Source of the DNA: Nemophila menziesii
Taxonomy: Eukaryota; Streptophyta; Magnoliopsida; Boraginales; Hydrophyllaceae
NCBI GenBank assembly: GCA_029959085.1
Contig: JARWIR010000001.1
Span: 70,928,899-70,992,898, forward strand
DNA length: 64,000 nucleotides
Direction of reading: 5' to 3'
Notes under the pieces: generated by a model
What the model was told of the DNA's origin: nothing
Database searches by the model: none
What the model saw: the letters and a program-made list of their open reading frames with translations, nothing else
Shown here: positions 34,191 to 46,028 of the stretch, in pieces
Position numbering within the stretch: position 1 is the stretch's first letter
Layout: every line of letters begins with the position of its first letter
Made by a program: the position numbers and the translations under genes

Positions 34191-35115
34191 TTTTAGAAAA
34201 TGATTTTTTTTTTTAGGTCAGATAGAGATCAGAGGATGATCTTAATTACTCGCTTGAATAGTGCGGTTGTTTGATATAATGATTAAATTAGAGAGTTTTA
34301 TTGAAAATATATTACTATAATTTCGAATTTTAAATAGACAAATTATAGCATTAACATTGGGGGAAACTTGAAATAATTATTGTAACCTTGGGTTGAATAT
34401 TAAATTTGGTGATTGATAGAAATTATCTAATGTTTGCTTGCATTATTTATTGAAAATCAATTCTAAAAATTACTATCTTTTGTGTACAAAAATATTAGCA
34501 ATTTGGTACCTCAATTTACAAGAAAGGTAGAATTTAACTTGGTAAAGGATTGGGAGAAAATATCACTTAAATATTGGACGGAAAAGTCGTTACCACATAC
34601 GTTCAATGCATGATCAACTCCACGTGAAGACCAAGAAGATTGTTAACATTTCGAAAGATATCGAGGTAAGTGGATAGGATCCCCACGCAGTAAGGTGCTC
34701 GGGGACTTCCATTGCTTGCTTGATGCTAACGAAGGAGGATTGCCCACGGTCTCCTCACAACAATGACAAGACATGAACCACCAAGAAGACATGACACATA
34801 TCGTGTCGGTATAGGGTCTGGAAATATAGGTCAGAGTAGTTGTATATAGTGGGAGTAGTGGGGTAGGAAAAAGGCGAAAGTGCCTATCTGGGAATTAATA
34901 GTATAATTAGAGTTATAGTAATTTGATATCGATCATCGTGTAATCACAAGGAAATTTCAAGCCAGATCATCAATAGAGTTTACCTTTCTTCTAAATATAT
35001 ATTACTTGTTCATTCAGTCAAGATTTGCTTTCAAATTAATACCTCACTTTAACCCTCTATTTCAATCAATCACTTTTACATCCGATAAATACTAATTGGT
35101 AATATTTTTTTATCA
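34191..35115 (+). repeat. probable 5' LTR of a Tat-like element (left end unknown)
   Basis: The primer-binding site and gag that follow require an LTR ending near TTTTATCA at 35115. No second LTR exists in the window, so the left end cannot be placed. Confidence 0.4.
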
Positions 35116-35118
35116 GTT

Positions 35119-35136
35119 TGGCGTCATTCGTAGGAA
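35119..35136 (+). other. primer-binding site, Tat-like element
   Basis: TGGCGTCATTCGTAGGAA resembles the TGGCGCCGTCTGTGGGAA-type sites of Tat-lineage Ty3/gypsy elements with a few changes. The gag ATG follows at 35173. Confidence 0.65.
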
Positions 35137-35172
35137 GCAATAGAGTTTTCACCCATTTAGATACCAAAAAAA

Positions 35173-36895
35173 ATGGCCAGAACTAAAGCGAATGACAAGA
35201 CGCAAACACGCAAAGAAGATCAACAAGATGGAGCAACAACCTTTACCTCTGAAGGGTCCCACCACGTAGAGTCTCTGGGGAATGGAAGTAGCACCACCCT
35301 TGGTGATACAAACAACTGTCCTAGAAACCAGAACGTCTACCAATGTTGGAGAATATCCTCGCTAGAGTCAGGAGTAGCAAGAGTGCCAATAAACGTAGAT
35401 TAAGTACCCCCTTGGAGCACTTATAGTCCAGTCCTGCCAAACCAAGCGTTAACATAGTATCGCATCAACCCAAACCAAATATCTAGTTGAATCCTCTAAC
35501 GCTAGAACACATACTACAGACCTTGCAGTAGCGAGCACCAGGATGGAACAATACCCCTCACAACCCTTTAAACACGTTTGAGGTCCTAAATCCCTACATA
35601 CCATAGGAAGTTCCACTGAGAATTCCCCTAATTGAAGCTGACCAAGGAGCAAGGAGCAACCAAGATATCCCCTTCACGTGAGAGATATTAGACGTATCAC
35701 TACCTTACCGCTTTGAGCCCCTATAACTTCCCGTCTATGATTGGTCAACTAACCCAGATCAATACATCGACATGTACAAGTGACATATAAAGTTAGCTAC
35801 TGATTATGATGCCATCTTTTGCTTCACTTTCCCCACCACTTTATCAAGAAGAGTGAATGGTTCTCCAAGCTAGAATCAAAAGCCATAGCATCTTTTAAGC
35901 AGTTTAGTCAGATACTGGAGGCACATGTTATAGGACTCATCGTTGTTGCTAAAGCTACACCAACATAAGAGGGACTCCAATGGATTACACCAAGATGTTT
36001 GGAAGTGAAACTTACGACATAGAAAACATTGATAATACCATAATCTGATTGGCCTTCACACATGGGTAAAGAAACAAAGAGTAGCAAATCAAGTTAACCT
36101 CAAAGCCTCATTTAACCGTGGAAAAAATCCTTGATGAAGCCAAACCTTTCATTAGAATTGAGTATATCCAGACGATGTCAATGGATAATTCGCCTATGGG
36201 ATGACCACGACGATCATAGCAAGAAGGATAAGCCTCACAGCGACACCAAGAGAAGCAAAACTGACAAGTATGAAGGATACCTGAGTGACGCCCCACACCC
36301 ACAAGGGCACAGTTCTAGATAAGTCTTGAGCCTTATAGAGAATGAGTCAAAGTTACAATGGCATCAGAATATGGTAAGGGATACGGTGAAAAGGGACCAT
36401 AACCGACATTTCCATTTTCACAACGATATGGGACACGATACCAGAGAATGTCTTTCCCTACATGTCGAGATAAAGACATTTCGAAGGGTTAGGAAAGTTT
36501 CGTCCCCCTTCCATAGGGACTCAATCCAATGACAAGCGCGTAAAGCAGAATTACAATATCGGAACAATTCCTCCAACATCAAGCAAATCGAGTCGCACCT
36601 AGGGAGTCATCTAAATAAGAACCTTGATTTTATGGAAAACATGATTGAGCTAACACCCCAGAAGAAGTGTTCAAAATCAAGTTGAACATCATTATTGAGG
36701 GATTCGCTGGGGGAACTACGAGGTCGGTAAGAAATCAATACGCTAAGAAAAGCCGTGAGATTCCATCTAAGGGGGGCCCGAACACAACAACGATATCATT
36801 TTCAACAACAAATATGCCAATGTCCTCAGCTTCCCCCAAGATGATGCCTTGGAAATACAGGCTATTATCGGGAGTGTCATCGGGATAAGTATGCT
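35173..36895 (+). pseudogene. Tat-like Ty3/gypsy gag and start of protease (heavily decayed)
   Basis: The first frame begins MARTKANDKTQTRKEDQQ at 35173 and stops at 35401. A gag core is readable in pieces from about 35740 (DWSTNPDQYIDMYK, then ATDYDAIFCFTFPTTL), followed by stops and frame changes. The short region HNDMGHDTRECLSLHVEI (about 36419-36472) matches the 'HNDxGHxTxxC' segment after gag in the Tat lineage. INVIxGGxAGG-like sequence with NQYAKKSRE (about 36685-36750) matches the region before the protease. Too many lesions for function. RT and integrase are missing. Confidence 0.75.
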
Positions 36896-37012
36896 AATAG
36901 ACACTTGGAGTTTTGTAGAATTTCTCTTTGTTATGCACATAGATAAGATGAAGATCCCAAGGGCTAACCATCAGTCATGTGAGTGGGATCAATAATCGCC
37001 TAAAAGTAGAGG

Positions 37013-37720
37013 ATTTTAACTACCCGCAAGTGTACGTGTTTCGTTTACAAATAATGAAATGGGCAAGAAAAGGGTTTTCGTACTTAGGGATTATCAAAGT
37101 TAAAGTAGTTTTGTTTAGGTAAATTGTGGTTTAGTTGCAAAGACAAATAATTGTAAGTAAAATGCTTGTTTGGTTTTCTTAAGATAAAACTAATTGCGGC
37201 AAATTGAAAGACAATAATTAAGTGATTAAGGGATAACAAAATACTAAACTAGAATTCAAAGCAAATTAACTAAGTAAGAGATGTGAAATATGAGAAAGTA
37301 GTACTTGATCCTTGTTAGTAATCCCCTAAGTTAGTCAATTAGATGTTTCTAGACGTAAGGGTAAATTGGTAGTTCTACGTTAGTCAGGATTCATTATCTT
37401 CCAAACCCCCTAGGTGAATATGACGATATCGTACGATACTAGAGACCCGTCCCAGTTGACCATACAATAATTTTGGACGTAATTGGTTCCTAATCTATTG
37501 ACTACTCGGCTAGTCAAGACCTTTCGGCTCGCTACCGCACATCGAGTATTTATATCCTATGTCAGTAATTAAACCCCCAATCCCGGGCAATAGTCTAATT
37601 ACTAATACTACCCTATACTTGATCAAGGTAATAATAGCCCTTAAACACAAGAATATAATCAATGAGAATAATTTCAGTTTATTTAAATACTAAAAATCTT
37701 AAAAGCTAAGAATCAATATG
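37013..37720 (-). repeat. Athila-like LTR fragment
   Basis: CCGCAAGTGTACGTG at 37023 and the following sequence run colinear with the LTRs of A (from about 15068) and B (from about 61503), including AGTCAGGATTC and AACCCCCTAGG blocks. Both LTR ends are missing and no internal sequence is attached. It abuts the decayed Tat-like element. Confidence 0.7.
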
Positions 37721-37725
37721 AGGGA

Positions 37726-37940
37726 TAAGGTTAAGTTTAAGGTTAATGTATAAGGTTAAGGTTCAATATGATTTAAGGTTTGAGGTTGAATATAATCCTA
37801 AGGTTAAGTTTAAGGTTAAGGTATAAGGTTAAGGTTCAATATGATTTAAGGTTTGAGGTCGAATATCAGCGCGATGGATCTTAATTTGGTTAAGGTTAGA
37901 GTTAAGGTTTAAACCTTAAGGTTAGGGTTAGGTTTATTGT
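37726..37940. repeat. 73-bp tandem repeat of AAGGTTAAG words, telomere-like
   Basis: Copy 1 (37726-37798) and copy 2 (from 37799) both read TAAGGTTAAGTTTAAGG and GGTTCAATATGATTTAAGG. It decays rightward into AAGGTTAGGGTTAGG at about 37917-37932. The words resemble, but are not, the plant telomere unit TTTAGGG. Confidence 0.8.
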
Positions 37941-39162
37941 TAAAACTAAGCTTAAGGTTTGAATGCATTTTTTGATAACAAATTAGTTCATGGTTAAAAA
38001 TATAAGATTCAAATTTCATGGTTCGTGGTATAAGATTCAAGATTTGAGATTTTTGGTATATGGTTCATGAAAAAGAGAAAAAAGATTTTTTGTTCCATTA
38101 ACGGGAATCGAACCCATGTCCTTTAGGTGATTTTTTTTTTAAGAATTTGTTTTATTGACGGAGATCGAACCCAAATCTTTTTTTTTTTTTTTTCATACAT
38201 GAGAGGCTTAAACCTAAATCTTTTAGTTTGAAAGTAAAATGTCAAAATCACTAAACCAATAAAGATTTAGATAAGTGATATTAGAGTGAATCGAACACCG
38301 AATATATTCGGATATAATGTAATGGGATAAAAAACACTTAAATTTTTTATTAGTAAAAATAATCAATGCAATTATTTTAAAAACAAATGTTGACCGTTTT
38401 ATATATAGAGAATGCATAAGTTTGTTTTATTATATAAATGTGATGTGATAATTGGATGATATTTTTTTATTTGATATTTAACATTACTCTTTAAAATATT
38501 ACTTCATTTTCTTGTAGGTGGTTATATATAATGACAAAATGTCTAGCATTAATACTTAATAAATCATCAGACAATTGAACAATCTCATGAGTTCATGCCT
38601 CTTTTATTTTGCTTTTCTTGGCTTTTGAAAGAGAGGTTCATGCTTCATTTTGTTACAAGTCTCATCTACGACCAGACAGGTTCCGGAATCTTCTGCAATA
38701 ATTATAAATATCGGTCCAGAATATATATAGGGGGTTAATTTTGATATATGTATATATTACTCCATGATAGTTAAAAATCACAAAAATGTTATACTTTAAG
38801 AGAATTATATATTTCTGAGGTTTAATTATTTATCAAAAAAAAATTCAGATAAATTCAGTGTATCCGTTTGCCAATGGAGGCTTCCCTGATCCTGTGATGA
38901 TCCACACATGTCTAAAGCATGAAACACACCACTTTTTACTACAATTTCACAACAAAATGAGAAAGTGGCATGAATTAGGACTATAACAGTATTTGCACAA
39001 AAGTCCATAACTTTATTATATCAACATTTCTGCACATAAAGTCCATATCTAAATATCTAAAACACACGTTATTGTCTTTACATAACTTTATTTCTAAGGC
39101 AATATCATTTGCCTAAGAGTATAATCTCAAAAATGTTGCCAATGAAAAAGACCATATTACAT
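37941..39162. other. intergenic DNA downstream of the TRM-like gene
   Basis: AT-rich with two T-arm-like words, ACGGGAATCGAACCC (about 38100) and CGGAGATCGAACCC (about 38159), on the minus-strand sense GGGTTCGATTCCC. No complete tRNA cloverleaf could be built. The 3' UTR of the gene at 39163 must start here. Confidence 0.4.
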
Positions 39163-40954
39163 TTAAGTATACAACACACATATTGTGTCCACTACTAATT
39201 CTTGTAAAATAGAATCTGTAATTTCATTCACAAGTTCTTCAGAATCGATTCGAATATCAAGCCACGATCCTGATTTTTTAAAATCTAGTCCCACAAGATC
39301 ATTCAAAGTCGGCTCTTCCAACTCCGGATTCATAAGACATTTGACATTCTTAACTACCTCTTCAATCATATGATTTTCCGACATATGAATAGATCGTGTA
39401 CTCGCCTTGAAATATGATGTCCAAGGCGTGCATCCAATATGTTGTCTTTGTACTTCCTTAAATACTTCATTAACACAATCGAAAAGTAGATCAGCTTCCT
39501 CGTGTAATTTGTCTCTTCGTTCTTGAATCACTGATCTTACATACTCTGAGATTGACTCCTCTTTAGAATCTACGACAAACTCAAAATCGATTCTCCGAGG
39601 TTGTAATGATTGTTTAACTTTATCATCTGTAAAAAATTGCTCGAGCACTGAAACCGGACTTTGATGCTCTCCATGTTTAACATCCTCGAGCTCCTCAGGA
39701 CTTGATGAAGAAGGAGATCTTGCTATCGGATCAGGATCACGTTGAAGTGAAGCCTATGAACATCGAGATATAGAATTAATGTCAGAAGAGATATAAGAGA
39801 AAAGATTTAATGAACTAGAAGATGATTATATACTAACCAAAATCGAACAATTTAAATTATATTCTCTGCGTAATCGTTCTGAACCAGTCTCAAAAGTAGA
39901 AATTTCTTCTGGTATCTTAATATTTTGATCACCTGTACAAGCATTTTTTAACCAGCTAAATTTTTGTACACAAATAAAATAAAAAATCAACATAATGGAG
40001 AGGTAGTGAAGAAACGTTACCATCGGATTCTTGTTCAATACTGGAGCTAGACGGAGAAAATAACTCATCTTCGGGTGAGCAAAGTATCTTCCTCAAAGTT
40101 CTCGGTGGTTCTGTATTCTCGAGGATTTTACTTGTGTTCAAATTTCTTAATCTCTCAGAAAGGTGTTTCTTTGCCTCCGTATCATGATCAATTGAGTAGC
40201 TCTTTCTTGACACATTCGATTTTCTTCGTATAGTCGAAGAAATATCAGGTTTAAGCTCTATAGTGATCTGTTTCTTGGTCGAAATTTTATAAAACGAAGA
40301 TATACTTGAAATCCAGTGCTTCTTTTCTTGATTTTCTCCCAACACTTGCTTCAATCTCCTCGTGATCTCTTTAAACGAGAAATGTGTCGATTTTAAATCC
40401 GATACTTTACTCTTACGAGGTTGCTGAATCTGCAGAGATGAGCAAGAACATACAACGTGTGTAGGAGATTCAGCTATTTTCTGAGTAGGTTTTAACACAA
40501 CTATTTTATCTGGCTGAGAACTCGTACTTGTTTTATTTGATGCATCATCGAGCTTAATAGCTTCACGATCTCTTAATGCGAATTCTAACCTTTGAAGAAA
40601 TAAACTCCGATTTGAAATCAGAATATCGAGAGGATCGGTGAGTTGCTTAGATTCTGAGCTAACCGTGTCTTTAGTATTACAATTTCTAGCTAAAAATATC
40701 TGATCAATAAACTCCTTAGCACTTCTCTGAACTAGCTGCAAATTTCTCAGTTCTTCATCGTGAAATTTTCCGTTTCTGTAATGAATCTGATCACGAATTG
40801 TTTCCATTAGCCCTGCTATGCTTGAGCTATTTGATGTTTCAGTTGAAGTTACATTATTCGGTAATTGATAACCTTGATGGCTAGTTTTATTTGCGCTTTT
40901 ATTTTTCTTGGCAAAACGATGAACCTGTATAGAATCTGACATATTCTTTAACAT
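39163..40954 (-). CDS. DUF4378-domain, TRM-like protein, 3 exons
   Basis: Exons on the minus strand are 40954-40021, 39932-39838 and 39753-39163, with GT-AG introns and consistent phases: 1620 bp, 539 aa. The C-terminal third (about residue 385 on) resembles DUF4378: DKVKQSLQPRRIDFEFV, EEADLLFDCVNEVF, DLVGLDFKKSGSWLDIRIDSEELVNEIT. Before it, SPVSVLE at 375-381 is a motif common to TON1-recruiting-motif (TRM/LONGIFOLIA) proteins, which link microtubules to phosphatase and TON1 complexes. The N-terminus is Ser/Lys-rich with basic patches and no VARLMGL motif, so it is an atypical or related DUF4378 subgroup. The ATG at 40954 is the first of two nearby (MLKNMSDS). No lesions. Function is inferred from family membership only. 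Confidence 0.85.
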
Positions 40955-41706
40955 GAACTTTGATTATAGTTTTCTGAGTAGCATTGCCTGAGAAATTATT
41001 CTCCGTGTGTATGTAAAGTGTGAAGACAAGAAATAGAGGAAATAAAGGGCCCATCACAAAGAAAAGGAAGGTAGTGAGAAATTGTTTGTTTTAGATATTG
41101 TATGACATTGACTTGTGGCCGTATATGATTTAGTTTTCTTTAACTACTAGCTAGATTGAAGGCTTATATTACAAGTAAGGTTATGATCTCACTTGTGAGG
41201 TGAATCAAAGATTTATTTTACATTCACCGAAGATATAATATCACAATAAGTAAAAGACTGAAAATGGGATCTAAACAAGTGGTAAAAGAATATAAAAATA
41301 TAAAATTGTATGTTTTAGCAACCAGAATCAAAAACTCAGATTTGTTGTTCTCCGAATCTACTAATAAATCAAATCAAATTATTAAAATTTAAATTTGGTT
41401 AAAGTTTATAAACGTGTAAAAAGAATTTTCTATAATAAAGGCTAGAAGACAAAGAGAAGGGCGTGCATTCTTCCTGCATAATTTTTCTCCATATTTTTCT
41501 CAGAGTTATTGTAAAAGACAGAAACATGAATACATCATCCTTATCATAATGTTGATTTTCGGTACATGCATATTTGGACCTAAAGACTAGGTGATGCCTT
41601 TTATATGATTAAAATCATGCTATAATTCAGAAATCATCGCCTTTACTTACGTCTCAAATTGTATATTGGTATTATACATGATATACCGAATTAATTTATT
41701 TACAAT
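40955..41706. other. upstream region of the TRM-like gene
   Basis: AT-rich promoter-side DNA. No ORF or element was recognised and no TATA box was assigned. Confidence 0.4.
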
Positions 41707-41766
41707 ACATTCGATAATATCATGTTATTCATGTCCTTTTTAGAATAACATGATATTATTGAATGT
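41707..41766. repeat. 24-bp-stem inverted repeat
   Basis: ACATTCGATAATATCATGTT.. (41707-41730) faces its reverse complement (41743-41766) with 23 of 24 bases paired across a 12-nt loop. It may be a small MITE remnant or a hairpin-RNA source. It lies next to the outer end of a copia LTR. Confidence 0.8.
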
Positions 41767-41782
41767 AATGTAGGTTGAAAGC

Positions 41783-42099
41783 TGATAGAAAAATAATTAA
41801 AAAGAGAGATATATATGAAGAAGTATTAGACAATATTATTTTTATTTATATTAGTAAATTACTAAGTTACTATTTAGATACTAAGAATACAGACATAAAC
41901 TTTTCTTGACTTTCCAACTATTCAAAAATCCAATAATCTGTCTTGATTCATTGAGCAGGTAGGCTAACGATCTGTCTTGATTCATTGTGCAGATTTGAGT
42001 CATCCACCAACTGACTTTCTACCTACTCCTAAATACAATGCATAATCTTGATACACATATTCTATATCCATTGAATTTTATCAAGTTTAATTATCAACA
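41783..42099 (-). repeat. Ty1/copia 3' LTR
   Basis: 317 bp on the minus strand, starting TGTTGATAATTAAAC after the polypurine tract and ending TTCTATCA. It contains a TATA-like region, AATATAAATAAA. A 20-bp word, CTGC(A/T)CAATGAATCAAGACAG, is repeated at a 34-bp spacing, a layout seen in some copia promoters. Confidence 0.8.
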
Positions 42100-42539
42100 C
42101 TCCCCCTTAAACTTGATGCTTGCATTCCAAGAAGACTCTTTAACTTCTCGAACGCGTCTTTTTTTAAAGGCTTTGTGAAAATGTCTGCTACTTGATAATC
42201 TGTCTTCACATACTTGAGTTGAACCCCCTTCTTTGCAATACATTCCCTGATGAAGTGAAAACGAGTATCGATGTGTTTACTTCTATCGTGAAATACTGGA
42301 TTTTTTTCAAAGGCAATTGCTGGCTTGTTATCAACATGAATATCTATTAATTTAACTTGATTAAATCCCAACTCCTTCAGAAGATTTCTTAGCCAAAGCG
42401 CATGACACACAATCGATATTGCAGCAGCTTCACATGTTGACCGAAAAAGAAGATTTCTGGCAAAGTGTATCTGACAAAACCTTAACGTACCAGGATGTAT
42501 TGATTCGTCGCTCATCGACACATTTACCTTTTTAAACAT
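42087..42539 (-). pseudogene. Ty1/copia RNase H end of pol (fragment)
   Basis: The minus-strand frame contains STCEAAAISIVCHALWLRNLL, IHVDNKPAIAFEKNPVFHDR, SKHIDTRFHFIRECI and QVADIFTKPL, the standard C-terminal RNase H blocks of copia pol. The frame ends in the LTR. The usual CEAEY has become CEAAA, and upstream sequence (MFKKVNVSMS...) is no longer typical, so this is the 3' remnant of a truncated element. Nothing of RT or integrase was found above 42540. Confidence 0.9.
42100..42109 (-). other. copia polypurine tract
   Basis: AAGGGGGAG on the minus strand directly before the LTR start TGTTGA, the usual copia arrangement. The RNase H frame reads through it. Confidence 0.85.
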
Positions 42540-42620
42540 TGTATTTAAATGAAAAAGAATTGGCTAGTCTTGTTCTTTTTCTTTTTATTGATAGAAAGAA
42601 AATGATTCTAACGAATCTAA

Positions 42621-42872
42621 GGCTCCATTTAGTTTGTAAAAATAATGGGCATTTTCTGTTTTCATTTTCTGTTTTTCCCAAAATACTAATTAAAATGTGT
42701 TTGGCTAGAGAAAATGAAAACAGATTTCTGGAAAATTATATAAAAACACTGCTATGTTAGAAAACGTAGAATTGACATTTCAATATTTTCTAAAAATTTT
42801 GAAAAAAAAATTATTTCTAAAAATATATTAAAAAATAAAAACAAAAAAGGTTTTCATAAACCAAACATGGCC
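42621..42872. mobile_element. Tourist-like (PIF/Harbinger) MITE
   Basis: 252 bp between TAA target duplications (42618-42620 and 42873-42875). Ends GGCTCCATTTAGTTTG and, inverted, GGCCATGTTTGGTTTATG are similar. A 3-bp TAA TSD and GGC...GTTTGG ends suit Tourist MITEs. No coding sequence. Confidence 0.75.
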
Positions 42873-42875
42873 TAA

Positions 42876-43380
42876 ATCTTCGCTACATTTTATCTTAATT
42901 AGCTTTATTTTAGTATGAAATTGTAACTTTGTAATATCATTGTTTACCTTCAATTTTTAGATTTTTTTTTTTTTATTAAAATACTCATCTAATAATGGAC
43001 CATGTAGTGGGGTTTCAAAATCTGCTTGTGAAACATATAAAAGATTTCTTCACCAACTCTACTATGATGTGTTTGCAGGTACACAACTACCTGCAGGTTG
43101 TTAACATTATTTTCATAAATACAGATATATTCAGCTTAGACTAAGGTTGAACAAAAAAATTATTGAAATTGTTGATTTATTTAGTGGTTATAAATCATTC
43201 TTAGTTGAATTGTATCCCGATTAAAGGGAAAACAGAAATTGCATTACGAAAATCAAATATCTTGGTTAATTACATTGTTAAATAATAATCACAATTCTTT
43301 TTTCGAGGTTTAAAAGACCAGTAAATACCAATTAAACTACTTACTAAACTCCCGAAAAAACATACACTATCATCATAGAA
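42876..43380. other. AT-rich intergenic DNA
   Basis: No gene or element boundary recognised. Confidence 0.45.
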
Positions 43381-43760
43381 TTAGTCCATCAACTTATATC
43401 CCGAGTAAAAAACTTCCACAATCCTTGTCGGCGTGTCCTTATAGGGGATCGGATCCCCAATAGTCGTTGTTCCTATTTTTTCCATCAAATCCACAAATGA
43501 ATTTGCTTCCCTATAAACGTGAGCAAACTCGAAAAACATATTAGTCGCAAGTATGTTCCTACACTTCGTGAGTATTTCGCCCAATCAATTCTCCCTGTTT
43601 CCACCACCGTTCACTAGCGCGTGTAACTCTAGCGAACCAGTCTCCACGAAAACCTTGTCATATTTTCGGTTAATCGCCATATACAAGTCAAATGGAAATG
43701 CAAATAATTTCGATTGGAAAGCTGAATTAACTTTGCAAGATTCCGCAAATCCACCTAAAA
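43381..43760 (-). pseudogene. LINE RNase H remnant
   Basis: Minus-strand frames read GGFAESCKVNSAFQSK, LYMAINRKYDKVFVETGS and EILTKCRNI...FEFAHVYREANSFVDLM, matching the RVT_3 RNase H region of plant LINEs (Glu, Asp and 'REAN..D' blocks). A stop divides it and both ends are missing. Family differs from the other LINE copies here. Confidence 0.65.
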
Positions 43761-43814
43761 TAATTATTTAATGAGCAAATGATAATCTTTTTTCCTAATT
43801 AACAATTTTGTTTA

Positions 43815-43935
43815 TGGAAATAAGTTGTGTTAGTTCAACTAGTCAAGGACTTGTTACTTATTCTATATTAAAATGGTGTAAATGAGAGATACAAGGTTTG
43901 AATTTCTTCTCAAAATATGGGTAACCTAGTTCCAA
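43815..43935 (+). mobile_element. possible tRNA-derived SINE remnant
   Basis: TGTTAGTTCAACTAGTCAAGG resembles an A box, and AAGGTTTGAATTTC resembles a decayed B box about 60 nt on. The middle, GGTGTAAATGAGAGATAC, is shared with 32105-32215. Tentative. Confidence 0.45.
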
Positions 43936-44644
43936 CTTATCTGAAGAAATGCATAAGGATGCGTGTATATTTTTTGTGAATTAGTCGTAGTGCCCGTAAA
44001 CTGGCCCAAACCTCGGTCTGGCTAGCGATTCCAGAACCGTGTACGAGCCAAGTGAAGAGTAAAGAAACGAACCAGGCCGAACCAGTCCAATTCATAGCGG
44101 TCCGATTCCATAAAAAATCCTTTTACACATGGACCGGTCCGGACCTATAACAATTTTTTTAATTTAACCCACCCACCGCCTAAATTAATGAATCCCATTG
44201 ACCCACCCACCCGTCTCATTTACTCTCTACTCAACTCACTCGTCTCATTTACTCAAACGCACCCACCCCACCGCCTCATCTTTACTCTCGTTCTATCAAA
44301 TCTCTTCTATTTTTCATCCATGGTTGTAACAAATATTGGATTTTGTTTGGTATTCTTGATGAAAAGGGTTATTGTGATACAATTTTTGTCTTCTATTCTT
44401 CATTCATGGTGATTTTTTATTATGATTTTTGGTTGTTTATCTTCATCAGAATGGTTATTGTGATGGTATTATTGTAAGTATGTTATTATATCTTCTGTTT
44501 TTATCAATAACTTGTGTTATGATTATTATTCTTATGTTATTTTGTGTTTTGTGCATGCTTCATTTTCTGGTATGGATCAAGAATCCATTGAAGGATTGTT
44601 GCAATGGTGATGGAATGTTAATGGAGTTGTGGATAATTAAGTCC

Positions 44645-45140
44645 CTGAGTTATGTGAAATAGGTGCTACAAGCCCTTTTGTTATGCAAATTTGTCCCTAA
44701 ACTACTTGATTTGTGTGAATTTGATATGGGAAGTCCATCTTGTATGAAAACTTGATATTATAACTCCCCGTTTTATGATAAATTGATACTATAACTCCCT
44801 GTTTTATGAGTAATTGATGCTAAAATTCACTGATTTGTGTGAATTAGATTGTGTAATTCAAAGTGCTATGGGAATTTGACATTATAAGTTCTTATGTTAT
44901 GCGAAATAGGTACTACAAGCACCCTTGGTTTGCAAAATTGATCCATATACTCTTGATTTGTGTGAATATTATATGGGAAGTACATATTTTTGAAATTGAT
45001 ACTTTTAGTCCCTGGCGTATGAGAAATTGATAGTATAAGTTACTGAATTGTGTGAAATAGATTGTGTGATGTGAATTTGATATTATAATTCCTTGAGTGA
45101 TACTCTAATTACATGATTAATGTGAAGTTGAAAGTGTAAA
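44645..45140. repeat. old ~40-60-bp repeats (GAATTGATACTATAAC words)
   Basis: Variants of TTGATACTATAACTCC(C)TG, GTGTGAATTAGATTGTG and TATGTGAAATAGGTGCTACAAG recur through the segment. A reverse-oriented copy, CAGGGACTTATAGTATCAATTTC, lies at about 46077. Confidence 0.6.
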
Positions 45141-46028
45141 TACATGAGTTATGCTTATTCTTGGAGTGTTGTTTTAGCAAGAGTGTGTGGGCAAACTGTC
45201 AATTGCAAATTAAGATTGAAGAGAATATGGAATTAAAGATTGTAGATTTGATAGTTAAAATAATTGAGATCTATGCTAGTAATGGGTGGGATAGGAGATA
45301 TGTGTCGGCTGTGGTTTTACTTACATTATGTAATATATGGAAAGCTAGAATGCAAGGTCTATCTGAAAAAAGAAATGGGCGGTACAGGAGATTTTAGAGA
45401 AAACAAAATTCACCATGAAGTACCTTTTTGGTGATAAAAAGGAAAAAGGGCAGGGGTAACAAAAATAGATATAAAGAGCAGTCCATGGAAGAGGGTAGTG
45501 ATAATTCGGTACTAGAAGATGAGGTGGAGTTGATATGGTTATGTGATACCTCACATAATAAAAAGTGGGAGCCAACAAGTATGCTGTCAATTGCAATAAA
45601 TAAAGAAGGTGAGGTCAAAGAGATTAGTAAAAAGAGAGCTAGAATAAATAGTAGTTTAGAAGGGGAGATGTGGGCGGTCTTATTAGCAATGAGATCGGCC
45701 GCAACTCTTGGCAACAAGAGTAGTTCTTTCTACTCAGATAACCTTGAGGTAGTTCAAGGTATTAATAGACGTGGTGGAATTGATTGGAGGATCCGTCCCA
45801 TGATCTCCGAGGCATGGAGGTGGATAGGAAGATTCCCGGATTGGAAAGTTAACCATATAAGAAGGAAATTTAACGAGGTTGCGGATATCCTGGCGAAATG
45901 CACTAGACTTAATCTTGACATTTCTAATTGTCCTACTAGGTCGTTAGTAGAGTTTTATGCTTCTATTAATAATGTATATTCGGTCTAACCCAGAAATCTA
46001 TGTTAGTTTATTATATTGACAAAAAAAA
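45140..46028 (+). pseudogene. 5'-truncated LINE remnant (zf-RVT end and RNase H)
   Basis: Frames read LECCFSKSVWANCQL (zf-RVT end), VVLLTLCNIWKARMQGLSEKR, then an RNase H frame from about 45480 to 45988 with LEGEMWAVLLAMRSA, FYSDNLEVVQGI, EAWRWIGRFPDWKVNHIRRKFNEVADILAKC. Two frame changes separate these parts. An A run at about 46020-46027 marks the 3' end. Close to the minus-strand copy at 32229-33190. Confidence 0.88.

Noticed and set aside
38095..38175. tRNA genes suggested by GGGTTCGATTCCC on the minus strand
   Set aside because: Only T-arm-like words are present; no acceptor, D or anticodon arms could be paired.
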